A stretch of 64,000 nt of DNA from Streptomyces humicola (GCF_024436035.1 NZ_JANFNG010000006.1:124001-188000); one strand, 5' to 3'; shown: positions 50,977 to 60,173, counted from the stretch's first letter. Notes: a model not told the origin generated them from the letters alone. Numbers and translations are program-made.

Positions 50977-52056
50977 ATGGACACCATGGACACCGACTTC
51001 ACTGCCCTGTTGGACAACAGCCTGCCGGCCGCGCTCCGGGCACTGCTCGCCCTGCCCGCCGACGACCTGCGGCGCGCCAGTGGGGACTACGGCTTCCGCG
51101 GTGAACTGGCCGCCGCCTGCCGCGCCCTGACGGCACGCGCGTACGGCAAGGCAGAGCACACCGCGCTGGAAGAGGTGCACGCGGTGCTGGCCCTGATCTA
51201 CGACCGGGACTTCTCCGGGGTCGCGGTCACCGACACCGACCGCGAGGAGCAGCCGATCCTGCGGGACGTCGCCGCCCTCCTGGAACACGCCGTACTGCGT
51301 CACGAGACGGAGCGCGTACCCGCCCGGGAGCTGACCTGCTACCCGGAGACAGGACCGGAGTACGTGCGCTGGCTCAAGGCGATGGTGAGCCGGCATCCCG
51401 CAGGCTGGCACCCGCTCTACCACCAGCGCCTGGCCGAGCACGGCAGCGTCGAGGACCTGCGACTGCTGCTCGCTCAGGAGACCAATCTCGACCCGCGCTT
51501 CGACGACATCCTCGCCGCGATGCAGATCGGCCGGCAGGGCGCGGAGAAGATGGAGATCGCCGCCAACTACTGGGACGAGATGGGCAACGGCGACCACACC
51601 CTGGTGCACACCACGCTGTTCGGCCGAGCGCTGGAGGCGGTCGGCGCCGATCCGCGCTACATACGCGAGACGTTCCTGCCGGAGGCCGCCGTCTCCGGCA
51701 ACATCTCCTCCTTGCTGGCGCTCTCCCGCCGCCACTACTACAAGGCGGTCGGCTACTTCGGGGTCACCGAGTACCTGGCCCCGCGGCGCTTCCGGTGCGT
51801 CGTCGACGCCTGGCGCGGTCATGACCTCGACGAGGTCGGCATCGTCTACCACGACCTGCACATCGGGGTGGACGCCGGACACGCGGCCGGCTGGTTCAAG
51901 AACGTGGTCAGCCCGCTGGTGACCGCGGACCCGCGGGTCGGCCGGGAGATCGCGCTGGGCGCCGCGATCCGGCTCAACACCTCGAAGGACTACCTCGACG
52001 CCCTGCTGCGGCGCATGCACGCCACCGAGCGGGTCGCCGCCTCGGCGGCCTCCTGA
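50977..52056 (+). CDS. haem-oxygenase-like diiron protein (HDO type)
   Basis: 359 residues with the all-helical haem-oxygenase-like fold and candidate diiron ligands in order: LLAQETNLDP (Glu), AEKMEIAANYWDEMGNGDHTLVHT (Glu/Asp/His), and DEVGIVYHDLHIGVDAGHAAGW (Asp/His pair). This superfamily includes N-oxygenases and C-C or C-N cleaving enzymes in natural product pathways. A weak ribosome site precedes ATG 50977, and a second ATG lies three codons later (50986). It follows the 2OG oxygenase by 26 bp. A test should ask whether it oxygenates nitrogen or cleaves an amino acid. Confidence 0.78.
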   Translation: MDTMDTDFTALLDNSLPAALRALLALPADDLRRASGDYGFRGELAAACRALTARAYGKAEHTALEEVHAVLALIYDRDFSGVAVTDTDREEQPILRDVAALLEHAVLRHETERVPARELTCYPETGPEYVRWLKAMVSRHPAGWHPLYHQRLAEHGSVEDLRLLLAQETNLDPRFDDILAAMQIGRQGAEKMEIAANYWDEMGNGDHTLVHTTLFGRALEAVGADPRYIRETFLPEAAVSGNISSLLALSRRHYYKAVGYFGVTEYLAPRRFRCVVDAWRGHDLDEVGIVYHDLHIGVDAGHAAGWFKNVVSPLVTADPRVGREIALGAAIRLNTSKDYLDALLRRMHATERVAASAAS

Positions 52057-52070
52057 AGGGAGGACCACCG

Positions 52071-52949
52071 GTGCGCCAAGACACCTGGCATCCCGCCGAC
52101 TTCGTCAAATACGAGGCGCTGGGCAACAACTACGTCGTCGTCGACCCGCGGTACGCCGCCTTCGCACCGCTGCCTGAGAACGTCCGGCGGGTGTGCGACC
52201 GGAACCGGGGCCTCGGCGCCGACGGCCTGCTGTACGGACCGTTGCCCGCCGCCGACGGCTTCCGGCTGCTGACCTTCAACGCGGACGGCTCCGAGTGCGG
52301 CGGCAGCGGCAACGGACTGCGGATCTTCGCCTGGTACCTGCGCGAATCCGGCCACACCGAAGCGGACGTGATGACCCTGCGCACACCCTCGGGGACGTCC
52401 ACGGCGACGATCGTCGACGCGGACAGCGGCGTTGTGCGCGTCGGCCTCGGCACCGCCCGCCCCGACAGCGGCGCCGTCGGGGCGCGCGGTCCGGCCCGCA
52501 CTATGCTGCGCGAGCCCCTGGACGCCGCGGGCCGGCGGTGGGAGGCCGGCTGCGTACGGCTGGGCAGCCCGCACTGCGTGCTCCCCCTCGCCGACGCTCC
52601 CGCCGACGCGGGGCTGGCGCGCCGGGTGGGCGCCGCGGTCAGCAGCCATGACCTCTTCCCCGACCGGATCAACGTGGAACTGCTGCACGTCACCGACCGC
52701 GAGAACCTCAGCATCGAGGTCTTCGAGCGGGTGGCCGGGCATGTGCCGGCGTCCGGCAGCGGTGCCGCCGCCGCGGCGTACGTGGCCCACGCGCGCGGCC
52801 TGTCCGGCCCCCGGGTCACGGTGCACATGCCCGGCGGCCGGGTCACCGTGGACATCGGCGAGGACGGAGCGGTGTCCCTCACCGGCGAAGTCGGTCCGGT
52901 ACTGCGCGGGCACTGGGCGCCGCGGCTCGCACGATCGCTGTCGGGGTGA
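52071..52949 (+). CDS. DapF-like isomerase with Cys-to-Ser pair
   Basis: 292 residues of the diaminopimelate epimerase fold: a KYEALGNNYVVVD opening, the substrate segment LTFNADGSE, then GSPHCV and PDRINVELLHV. In DapF two cysteines act as acid and base in C-G-N-G and A-C-G-x-G. Here both are serine: SGNG (Ser79) and ASGSG (Ser228). Cys76, three residues before Ser79, is not in the catalytic position. The pocket glutamate of GAGET reads His224. So it is unlikely to be a normal epimerase. It may be a dehydratase or isomerase, much as Ser/Thr replacement changes proline-racemase relatives, or a binding protein. GTG 52071 follows GGGAGGA. Confidence 0.85.
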   Translation: MRQDTWHPADFVKYEALGNNYVVVDPRYAAFAPLPENVRRVCDRNRGLGADGLLYGPLPAADGFRLLTFNADGSECGGSGNGLRIFAWYLRESGHTEADVMTLRTPSGTSTATIVDADSGVVRVGLGTARPDSGAVGARGPARTMLREPLDAAGRRWEAGCVRLGSPHCVLPLADAPADAGLARRVGAAVSSHDLFPDRINVELLHVTDRENLSIEVFERVAGHVPASGSGAAAAAYVAHARGLSGPRVTVHMPGGRVTVDIGEDGAVSLTGEVGPVLRGHWAPRLARSLSG

Positions 52950-52953
52950 CCCG

Positions 52954-54057
52954 ATGACGACCGCGCTCACCGACGACGGGTACCCCATGCACCGCTGGTT
53001 CTTCGAGGACGCGGCCGGCCGCTACGACCTGGACCTGGGCGACAGCTACCTGGACTGCGGATCGGTGGACGACCTGCCGTACCCCGCCGGCCTGTCGCTG
53101 GACTACGGCAGTAACCGCGGCAGCGTCCCGCTGCGCGAGCTCGTCGCCGGCCGCTACGGCCGGGACGCCGCCGACGTGGGCGTCACCCATGGCGCCCAGG
53201 AGGCGCTCTACCTGCTCCACCGGGTCCTGCTGCGCCCCGGCGACCACGTGGTGGCCTTCACCCCCGGGTGGCCGCAGGCCTGGGAGGTGCCCACCGAACT
53301 GGGCTGTCGGGTCGACCGCGTGGGCACCACCCCCGACGGCGACCCGGACATCGCGCGCGCGGTGCGGCTGATCGGCCCGCGCACCAGGGCCGTGGTGCTC
53401 AACTCCCCCTGCAATCCCACAGGACGGCGTGTGCCGGAGCGGGACGTGGCCTCGCTGGTCACCGCGCTGCGCGCGCACGGCAGCCACCTGATCCTGGACG
53501 AGGAGTACGTGGCCGACCTCGCCCGCGACTCGCTGCTCGGCCGCTACGAACGGGCCGTCTCGGTCTCCGGCGTCTCCAAGGTGTACGGCTTCCCGGGCCT
53601 GCGCACCGGCTGGATGTGCGGGCCCGCGGACCTGGTGGCGGCCGCCATGGAGCGCAAGCACTCCACCACCCTCGCCAACTCCGTGCTCACCGACGCCCTG
53701 GCGGCCGAGGTGCTGCGGCGGCACGACCACTACCTCGACCGCTACCTGCGGCTGACGTCCGGCGGCATCGAGGTGCTGCGCGACTGGGTGGCGCGGCACC
53801 CGGACGTCTTCCGGCTGCTGAAGCCGCAGGGCACGCCGTTCGCCTGGCTTGTGATGACCGTCGCCGGCACTTCGCTGGCCTTCTGCCGTGAAGTGCTGCG
53901 CGCCAGGGTGCTCCTGATGCCAGCGGAGGTCTTCGGCACCGAGCGCGGGCTGCGGATCACCTTCGCCCGCGAGGAGTCCGTCCTGCGCGAGGGGCTGCGC
54001 CGCATCGATGCGGTGCTCGCCGCGCACGGCCACAGCGCGGGCCGGGCGGACCGTTGA
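52954..54057 (+). CDS. PLP enzyme, class I/II aminotransferase fold
   Basis: 367 residues with the fold type I pattern: SLDYGSNRGSVPLRELVA, VTHGAQEALYLLHRVL, LNSPCNPTGRRVP, LDEEYVADLAR (the pyridine Asp replaced by a DEEY motif to be checked) and SGVSKVYGFPGLRTGW with the Schiff-base Lys. The pattern resembles aminotransferases and also capreomycidine-synthase-like cyclases, which use this fold for a beta-replacement on a hydroxylated arginine. With a 2OG oxygenase and a DapF-like protein upstream, a hydroxylate-then-cyclise logic is possible. This is inference. It starts four bases after the previous stop. Confidence 0.85.
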   Translation: MTTALTDDGYPMHRWFFEDAAGRYDLDLGDSYLDCGSVDDLPYPAGLSLDYGSNRGSVPLRELVAGRYGRDAADVGVTHGAQEALYLLHRVLLRPGDHVVAFTPGWPQAWEVPTELGCRVDRVGTTPDGDPDIARAVRLIGPRTRAVVLNSPCNPTGRRVPERDVASLVTALRAHGSHLILDEEYVADLARDSLLGRYERAVSVSGVSKVYGFPGLRTGWMCGPADLVAAAMERKHSTTLANSVLTDALAAEVLRRHDHYLDRYLRLTSGGIEVLRDWVARHPDVFRLLKPQGTPFAWLVMTVAGTSLAFCREVLRARVLLMPAEVFGTERGLRITFAREESVLREGLRRIDAVLAAHGHSAGRADR

Positions 54058-55406
54058 CCACGACACACACCGCCGACCTGTGGCCGCGGCTGCTGCCACC
54101 CTGCGCCACGGCCGACGACCCGCGCGCGGCGGTCCGGCTGTTCGACGGCGTGAAGGGAGCCGACGGCCCTTGGCGTCCGGTGCGGCCGCTGCTGGTGGGC
54201 GCGGACACGTACCGGGACCTGGTACGGCTGTCCCGGCGCGCGGCCGAACTGGTGCTGTCCGCCGCCCGGCGCCGGGCGGACACGGCCCGCGACCTGCTGG
54301 CGGCGCTCGGCTCCCGGCCGGAGGACTACCCACTGCTCGACCCCGGCGACCCGGTCGAAGACCGGCTGCTGACCGCGGTCCGCCCGGACATCCTCATGGA
54401 GGGCGGCGTCGCGCGGTTTGTGGAGCTGAACGTTGACGGGGCACTGGGCGGCGTACTGCAGGCCGATCTGCTCAGCGGCCGCTTCCTCGACCGCTACCGT
54501 CGCTGCGGCCTCGCCAGCCGGCTCGGTCTGTCCGCGGCGCCGTCCGCCGTGCGGGCCAGGGCCGAGGCGCTGCGCACCTTCCTCGGACTGCGCCGGGACG
54601 CCGCCGCCCCGGTGCTCATGCCGCACTTCACCGGGGGCCATCTGCCGGGGCTCGACGACTGCGCCCGGTTCGCCGACTGGCTCGCGCCCGTCTTCCGGCA
54701 CGCGCGGGACCACGGCATGCGGATGTTCACCCATCCCCTGACCGCGCTGACCACCGCACCCGACGGGACCCTGCTGGCCGGCGGGAGAGCGGTCGGCGCG
54801 GTGTTCCGGACCTTCGTCAGCCACGGGGAGCCGCCAAGCGCCGGACTGACGGCGCTCCGCCGGGCGCTGGACGCCGGCGCCGTGCGAATGTTCACCCCGG
54901 AGAGCACCATGCTGCTCACCAACAAGATCACGCTGGCCTGGCTCTGGGACGACCTGGACCTGCTCGACCCGGCGGACCGGCGGCTCGTCGAGACCCACGT
55001 GCCCAGGACCGTTCGGCTCCGCCCCGTCGACCGCGACACCCTGGGCCTCGCCGTGCGGGACCGCGCCGGCTGGGTGCTCAAGCCTGCCAACGGCTTCGGC
55101 GGCAGCGGTGTCGTCGTCGGCGCCGCTGCCGCCGACGCGGACTGGCGGACGGCGCTCGACCACGCGGCCCGGCAGGGCGGGCACGTGCTCCAGCGGTACG
55201 TCGACGCCGACCGGACGGCCATGCGGTTCGTGCGCACCGCGGACGGCGAGGTCGCCGACGCCGAGGTGCCGTACGTGCTCGGACCGTTCCTCTACGGACT
55301 GCGGGGCAGCGGCCTCCTGGTGCGGCACGGCACGCCGGCCGCGGCCGACGTGCTCAACGCCGGCCGGGGAGCTGCCATGAACACCGCCCTGCTGGCCGGT
55401 GGGTAG
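54054..55406 (+). CDS. circularly permuted-type ATP-grasp enzyme
   Basis: 450 residues. The order of motifs is unusual for ATP-grasp: FVELNVDGALGG (the metal-binding E-x-N) comes at about 122-135, and VLKPANGFGGSGVVVG, the ATP-binding lysine loop, near 340-355. This matches circularly permuted, glutathionylspermidine-synthase-like enzymes that form amide bonds. The TTG start overlaps the PLP gene stop (TTGA). It should couple a carboxylate to an amine with ATP. Together with the ATP-grasp at 57566 it supplies two candidate peptide bonds, so unit 3 can build a di- or tripeptide without an NRPS. Confidence 0.78.
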   Translation: MTTTHTADLWPRLLPPCATADDPRAAVRLFDGVKGADGPWRPVRPLLVGADTYRDLVRLSRRAAELVLSAARRRADTARDLLAALGSRPEDYPLLDPGDPVEDRLLTAVRPDILMEGGVARFVELNVDGALGGVLQADLLSGRFLDRYRRCGLASRLGLSAAPSAVRARAEALRTFLGLRRDAAAPVLMPHFTGGHLPGLDDCARFADWLAPVFRHARDHGMRMFTHPLTALTTAPDGTLLAGGRAVGAVFRTFVSHGEPPSAGLTALRRALDAGAVRMFTPESTMLLTNKITLAWLWDDLDLLDPADRRLVETHVPRTVRLRPVDRDTLGLAVRDRAGWVLKPANGFGGSGVVVGAAAADADWRTALDHAARQGGHVLQRYVDADRTAMRFVRTADGEVADAEVPYVLGPFLYGLRGSGLLVRHGTPAAADVLNAGRGAAMNTALLAGG

Positions 55407-55409
55407 CCG

Positions 55410-56741
55410 ATGTCCCGAGGCCTGACAGACCGTCCGAGGCACGCGCTGAAGCTGGATTTCCGGTTCCGTACCTTCCAGGTGTCGGTACTCGGCTCGAACC
55501 TCGCAGACGGCATATACCTCGTCACCATCCCCCTGCTCGCCCTGTCGCTGACCGGTTCCGCGCTCGTCGTGAGCGCGGTCGGCGTGGCGTTGCGCGCGCC
55601 GTGGCTGCTGCTCACCCTGCCCGCCGGCGTGGTGGTGGACCAGTTCCCCCCGCTCACCGTGATGCGGGTGGCGTCCATGACCCGGCTGCCGCTGGTCGCG
55701 GTGCTGTGCGTGCTCGCCTGGGAGCGGCTGCTGCCCGTCTGGGGGCTGGTGACCGCGGCCTTCCTGATCGCCGGGTGCGGCACCTTCATCGACGTGGCGG
55801 CCCAGTCCTTGGTCCCGCGGATGGTCCCCAAGCCGCTGATCCCGCGGGCCAACGCCAACCTGCAATCGGGCCTGACGCTAACCCAGCAGTTCGCCGGCCC
55901 CGCGCTGGGCGGCGTGCTGGCGGCGGTCACCGGCGCCGGGATCGCGCTGTCGACCACGCTGTACGCGGCGACCCTGTCCGGCCTGCAGGCGCTGCAACGG
56001 CGGCTGCCCGGGGGCGGTGACCGGGACGCGGGCGCCACGCCGGGCGGACGGTTGACGCTGCGGGCGATGTTCCGGGACCTGGGCGAGGGCGCCCGGTACT
56101 TCCGTACCCGGCGCGATCTGATCGGCCTGGCGGTGGTCGCCGCGACCGGCAACCTGGCGTTCGCCTCGGTCACCACGATGCTGCCGCTGTGGGTGGTCGC
56201 CCCGGCCCGCCTGGGACTGCCCAAGTCGGCGCTGGGGTTCATCGCCGCGGCGCCTGCGGTGGGCGGCCTGCTCGCCGGGGCGGTGGCGGCGCGGATGCTG
56301 AGCCGGTTCGGCGGGCGCGCGGTGCTCGGCTTCTGCGCGCCGGCCGTCGGTCTGTGCTTCGTGCTGATCGCGGTGCCCAGCCCGTTCTCTGCCTTCGGGG
56401 CGATGGCGTGCTACGGGGGGTTCACCGTGACGCTGAACGTGATGAGCATGTCGCACCGCCAGTCGACCATCCCGGAGCACCTGTTCGGCCGGGTCAACGC
56501 CGTCTACCGGTGGATCGTGCTGGGTGTCTCCCCGTTCGGCGCCGGGCTCGGCGGCCTGGTGGCCGACCACTTCGGTCTGGCGGCCGTCTTCCTGTGCGCC
56601 GGGGCGTTCGCCGGCGGCTCCGGGGTCCTGCTGCCCGCCCTGCTCTTCCGCGCTTCACCTCCGGATCCGGACCGGAGCCAGGACCCCGGACCGGACCGAC
56701 GTACCGACACATCGATGTATCGACTAGGACGTGACGCATGA
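55410..56741 (+). CDS. MFS exporter
   Basis: A 443-residue major facilitator protein, about twelve membrane segments. Its N-terminal half is like the enterobactin-exporter-type MFS group (LLTLPAGVVVDQFPPLTVM for the loop 2-3, FIDVAAQSLVPRMV, ARANANLQSGLTL-type segment). The last 20 residues are a charged tail (PDPDRSQDPGPDRR). It lies within the unit 3 operon between the ATP-grasp and deacetylase genes and overlaps the latter (ATGA), so it probably exports the unit 3 peptide. No other exporter is in this operon. Confidence 0.88.
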   Translation: MSRGLTDRPRHALKLDFRFRTFQVSVLGSNLADGIYLVTIPLLALSLTGSALVVSAVGVALRAPWLLLTLPAGVVVDQFPPLTVMRVASMTRLPLVAVLCVLAWERLLPVWGLVTAAFLIAGCGTFIDVAAQSLVPRMVPKPLIPRANANLQSGLTLTQQFAGPALGGVLAAVTGAGIALSTTLYAATLSGLQALQRRLPGGGDRDAGATPGGRLTLRAMFRDLGEGARYFRTRRDLIGLAVVAATGNLAFASVTTMLPLWVVAPARLGLPKSALGFIAAAPAVGGLLAGAVAARMLSRFGGRAVLGFCAPAVGLCFVLIAVPSPFSAFGAMACYGGFTVTLNVMSMSHRQSTIPEHLFGRVNAVYRWIVLGVSPFGAGLGGLVADHFGLAAVFLCAGAFAGGSGVLLPALLFRASPPDPDRSQDPGPDRRTDTSMYRLGRDA

Positions 56742-57499
56742 CCGATCCGCTCCTCGAACTGCCCTCCGACTGGCAGCGCGCCCTGGCCATCGTCGCCCAC
56801 CCCGACGACGTGGAGTACGCGGCCGCGGCCGCCGTCGCCACCTGGACCGACCAGGGCAAGGAGGTCGTCTACCTGATGGCCGGTCGGGGCGAGTGCGGCA
56901 TCGCCGGCGTGGATCCGGAGAAGGCCAAGCCGATCCGGGAGGCGGAACAGCGGGCCAGCGCGGCGGTGGCCGGGGTGACCCGGGTCGAGTTCCTCGACCA
57001 CCCCGATGGCCTGATCGAGTACGGTCCGCGGCTGCGCCGGGACTTCGCGCACGCCATCCGGCGGCACCGGCCGGAACTCCTGGTAACGCTCAATCACCAC
57101 GACCACTGGCGGGGGGTGTCCTGGAACACGCCGGATCACCGCCACGTCGGCCGGGCCGCACTAGACGCGGTGGCGGACGCTGCCAACGAGCACCTGTTCC
57201 CGCAGGAGGGCCTGGATCCGTGGGAAGGCGTGCGCTGGCAGGCGGTGGCCAACTCCCCTTACCCGACCCACGCTGTGGACGTGACGTGGGCGGTGGAACG
57301 CGGCGTACGGGCGGTGCTAGCCCACGACACCTACCTGCGCGCCCTCACCGACGAGGACCCGGAGGAGTACGTACGCGCCTTCCTGGGGCGGAACCTGGCC
57401 GCCGCTGGCGCGCGGTTCGGCGGCCGGCCCGCGGTGCCGTTCGAGGTGTTCCACCGCGACCCCTACCGCGAGCGCGCCGGCCAGGTCCACTACCGCTGA
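56738..57499 (+). CDS. PIG-L family deacetylase
   Basis: 253 residues of the LmbE/PIG-L family. The zinc site AHPDDVEYAAAA is near residue 20, the second metal ligand is in NTPDHRHVGRAALDA near 130-145, and the rest of the fold is present. These enzymes remove N-acetyl groups in mycothiol and glycopeptide synthesis, or act as amidases in other pathways. Here it may remove a protecting acyl group after the ATP-grasp steps, or open a lactam. Start ATG 56738 overlaps the exporter stop (ATGA), with AGGACG upstream. Confidence 0.88.
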   Translation: MTDPLLELPSDWQRALAIVAHPDDVEYAAAAAVATWTDQGKEVVYLMAGRGECGIAGVDPEKAKPIREAEQRASAAVAGVTRVEFLDHPDGLIEYGPRLRRDFAHAIRRHRPELLVTLNHHDHWRGVSWNTPDHRHVGRAALDAVADAANEHLFPQEGLDPWEGVRWQAVANSPYPTHAVDVTWAVERGVRAVLAHDTYLRALTDEDPEEYVRAFLGRNLAAAGARFGGRPAVPFEVFHRDPYRERAGQVHYR

Positions 57500-57565
57500 C
57501 CCGCGGCCCGTGTCCCGTCGGTCGAAGCCCGGGTCGTGGGCCCCGAACTCGAAAGGAGCCGCGCT

Positions 57566-58909
57566 GTGCACATCGCGGTCGTAGACGCCAACCCCCCTTC
57601 GCTGCGGGCCCTCCGGCTCGCGAAGACGGCCGGGCACCGAGTGACCTTCCTCCAGCCGCCGCTGACCCAGTACGCGCTCACCGGCGAGAACCTAAGCATC
57701 GTCTACTCGGCGGACACCCTCGTCGACGGGATCGACACCACAGACCCGCAGGCCGTGGTCGCCGCGCTCGGCGAGTGCCACGCGCGGCACCCGATCGACG
57801 TGGCCGTGGCATTCCAGGAGCTGGCGGCCGAGGCCGTCGCCCACGCCTGCCGCGAGCTGGGCCTGCGCGGTACGGCACCGGAGGCGGTCCTCATGGCACG
57901 GCGCAAGGACCGTTGCCGGGCGGCGCTGGAAACCGCCGGGCTGGACTCCGCCGCCTACGTGCTCGCCGCCGACCAGGACGCGGCGCTCGCCGCGGCGGAG
58001 CGCATCGGCTACCCAGTGGTCCTCAAGCCGCCGTCCGGCAGCGCCAGCCTGCTGTCCCACGTGGCCCGTGACACGGCCGGGGCGCGGAAGGCCGCCGCCG
58101 ACATCCTCGCCGGCCAGGACGCGGTGCCACCGCACTGGGTTACCCAGTTCAGCCGGGGCGTGCTGGTCGAGGAGCTGCTGGTGGGCCGGATGGTCTCGGT
58201 GGAGATCGGCGCCCGGGACGGCGCGTTCTTCCCGTTCTGCGTCACTGGCAGGTTCCGATCACCGCGCAACGAGGTGATCGAACTGGGGTCGTGCGTCCCG
58301 GCGGACCTGGCCCCGGTGCAGAGCGCGGCGTGCGTGGCGTACGCCGAAGCGGTCTGCCGCGCGATCGGCGCCGACTTCGGCATCTTCCACCTGGAGATCA
58401 TGCTGACCGAACGCGGCCCGGTGCTGGTCGAGTTCAACCCGCGCATCATGGGCGGCGGCCTGCCCAACTGCTACCGGCACGCCACCGGCCAGGAGATCTA
58501 CGCCTCCTTCCTGGACCTGGTGACCGGTGCACCGGTACGCGTCCCCGAAGGCTTCGCGGGGTGCACCGCCGTCTTCGTGGTCACCGCCGAGACCGGCGGG
58601 CGCCTGCCGAAGACGGCGTCCCTCGCCCCGCTGCACGACGACGACGGCGTGCTCGAGGTGCTCGGCTTCGACACCTACCGGACCGGGCCCGGCCGCCTGG
58701 TCGTGCCAGGCCAGACCGTGGCCCGCTTCATCCTGCGCGCCCCGGACCGCAGGACGGCCGTCGCCCGGGGCACGCGGCTGCTGCACCGGCTGGAGGAGAC
58801 GCTGGGGCTGACCTTGATGACGGGCGACAAGGACAGCGAGGGCGGGACGGCGATGCTTCATACCCCTCCATCGCACTGCCGATCACGAGCCTCAGTCGAC
58901 CTGACGTGA
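57566..58909 (+). CDS. ATP-grasp ligase, carboxylate-amine type
   Basis: About 447 residues: an N-terminal Rossmann-like preATP domain (HIAVVDANPPSLRALRLA), YPVVLKPPSGSASLLSHV for the ATP lysine, VLVEELLVGRMVSVEIG, and FHLEIMLTERGPVLVEFNPRIMGGG for the metal-binding E-x-N. It resembles L-amino-acid ligases and carnosine-synthase-like enzymes that make dipeptides. Start GTG 57566 follows AAAGGAG. The final ~20 residues (HTPPSHCRSRASVDLT) are unlike the fold's usual end, and the gene stops at the island's debris zone, so the C-terminus may have been replaced by read-through after a deletion. It is the last gene of unit 3. Confidence 0.85.
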   Translation: MHIAVVDANPPSLRALRLAKTAGHRVTFLQPPLTQYALTGENLSIVYSADTLVDGIDTTDPQAVVAALGECHARHPIDVAVAFQELAAEAVAHACRELGLRGTAPEAVLMARRKDRCRAALETAGLDSAAYVLAADQDAALAAAERIGYPVVLKPPSGSASLLSHVARDTAGARKAAADILAGQDAVPPHWVTQFSRGVLVEELLVGRMVSVEIGARDGAFFPFCVTGRFRSPRNEVIELGSCVPADLAPVQSAACVAYAEAVCRAIGADFGIFHLEIMLTERGPVLVEFNPRIMGGGLPNCYRHATGQEIYASFLDLVTGAPVRVPEGFAGCTAVFVVTAETGGRLPKTASLAPLHDDDGVLEVLGFDTYRTGPGRLVVPGQTVARFILRAPDRRTAVARGTRLLHRLEETLGLTLMTGDKDSEGGTAMLHTPPSHCRSRASVDLT

Positions 58910-58940
58910 AGGCTTCCGGGCGCTCAGGTCGGCGGGCGCC

Positions 58941-59066
58941 TGCGGCCACTGGGCCGAGCACACGACATTCGGCTACAACGTCGTCACCGTGCCGCTCGCC
59001 ATGGCGGGCCTGCCCAACGCGATGCTTGCTGCGGCTGCCGTGTGGGCCAGCCGCTTGCACCGATGA
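58941..59066 (+). pseudogene. gene-end remnant, unknown
   Basis: A plus-strand reading CGHWAEHTTFGYNVV then TVPLAMAGLPNAMLAAAAV to a TGA at 59064-59066 looks like a natural C-terminus without its gene. Upstream it runs straight into the end of the ATP-grasp gene. I cannot name the family. It is debris at the right inner edge of the island. Confidence 0.4.
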
Positions 59067-59101
59067 GGGGACCATGCTGTGATCGAGCGCCTGACCAGCT
59101 T

Positions 59102-59739
59102 CTACAGCTTCTCCAAGATGCCGTTGGGCAAGGCCCTGACCCCGCCGGCCCTGCACCGGCACCACGCACCACACCTCCCGACGCTGGAGTCCGCCTGCTG
59201 GTCGGCCAGGTACCGGGTCCACAGCTCCTCGGGAGTGGGAAAGCGGTCGATCTCCCGGATCGTGGGAGCAGTACCGCTGTAGTCGATCTCCACGATCTGT
59301 CGGCCATTGGTGGCGTAGGCGAAGGACAGCCCGAGCTTCGCGGCGTACCGACGAGCCTGCTCCACACCGTCGTTGGCATCGGCGCGGTAGCGCTTGGCCT
59401 CGACGACACCGATGGGAACGTCTGGCGCGTACTCCAGCACATAGTCGGCAACCAGAGGGTGCCAAATTTCGTGACCCCCGGCACAGGCATCGCTCCGAAC
59501 CGGGCGCACCTGGTCACCCTCACGTCAGGGTCCGCAGTCACGGCGATGGCCTCGGCAACCGCCCCAGGCCCTACCGAGTGGAGGGCTTCATCCATGCCGA
59601 CTCGCTCGGCCACCGAGCGAATCACGGCCGCCACGTCGCGCACCGCCACCGGTTCGACCTCGACTCCACGCGTCAGCAACACCGCGCTCGTCTGCGCCAC
59701 CAAGAACTTGAAGACCACGCTCTCCTGGATATCCGGCAC
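59102..59739 (-). pseudogene. type I restriction HsdR N-terminal fragment
   Basis: The minus strand has ADYVLEYAPDVPIGVVEAKRY, then GLSFAYATNGRQIVEIDY and PTPEELWTRY, the HSDR_N nuclease domain of type I restriction enzyme R subunits, with the E-x-K core (VEAK). It stops after about 90 residues with no helicase part. Upstream, in another frame, a GTG at 59739 opens VPDIQESVVFKFLVAQ, which does not look like HsdR and was probably joined by a deletion. The result is a broken chimera. The 59740-60041 stretch beyond shows no gene. Confidence 0.7.
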
Positions 59740-60041
59740 CTGTTCAACCTACGGGTCCATCTTGTCGCCTCACCACAAAGCGGGCACGAGGCAGCGCTGT
59801 CCCGCGAACCACCCCGCCCGGGTGCCGGCCCCGGCTCCCGCCCGGCCGGGAACGCTCATCCCGGGGCGCCTCGCCGCGGTCAGCGCACCGCCAGCCACGG
59901 ACTCCCCACCGCCCGGGAATCGCGCTCCCCGCACCAGCCCGCTGCGCTCCCTCCGTCCCGATGCGCTCCCCTCGCGCTCCCCTAACCCTCAGCGAGCACC
60001 TCTGCCACGACTAACGAGACGACGGAACCCAGCAAAACGTG

Positions 60042-60119
60042 CAGGTCAGAGCGGGTATGACCTGGGACTCGAGTCAACCGCCTGTGGCGACATCAAACCA
60101 TTGACCGACGGATTACGAC
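60042..60119 (-). repeat. Degraded tRNA-Thr 3' half plus terminator relic (C')
   Basis: On the minus strand 60078-60119 reads TCGTAATCCGTCGGTCAATG then GTTTGATGTCGCC, a decayed version of the tRNA-Thr 3' half next door. It is followed by CAGGTCA-9 nt-TGACCTG (60042-60064), the eroded form of the terminator stem. It lies only about 90 bp from the well-preserved copy and looks like an older integration scar. Confidence 0.7.
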
Positions 60120-60173
60120 TCATGGAATTACAACGCCGGATCTGACCATTCTTCATGGTCAAGGGAGTGGAAA

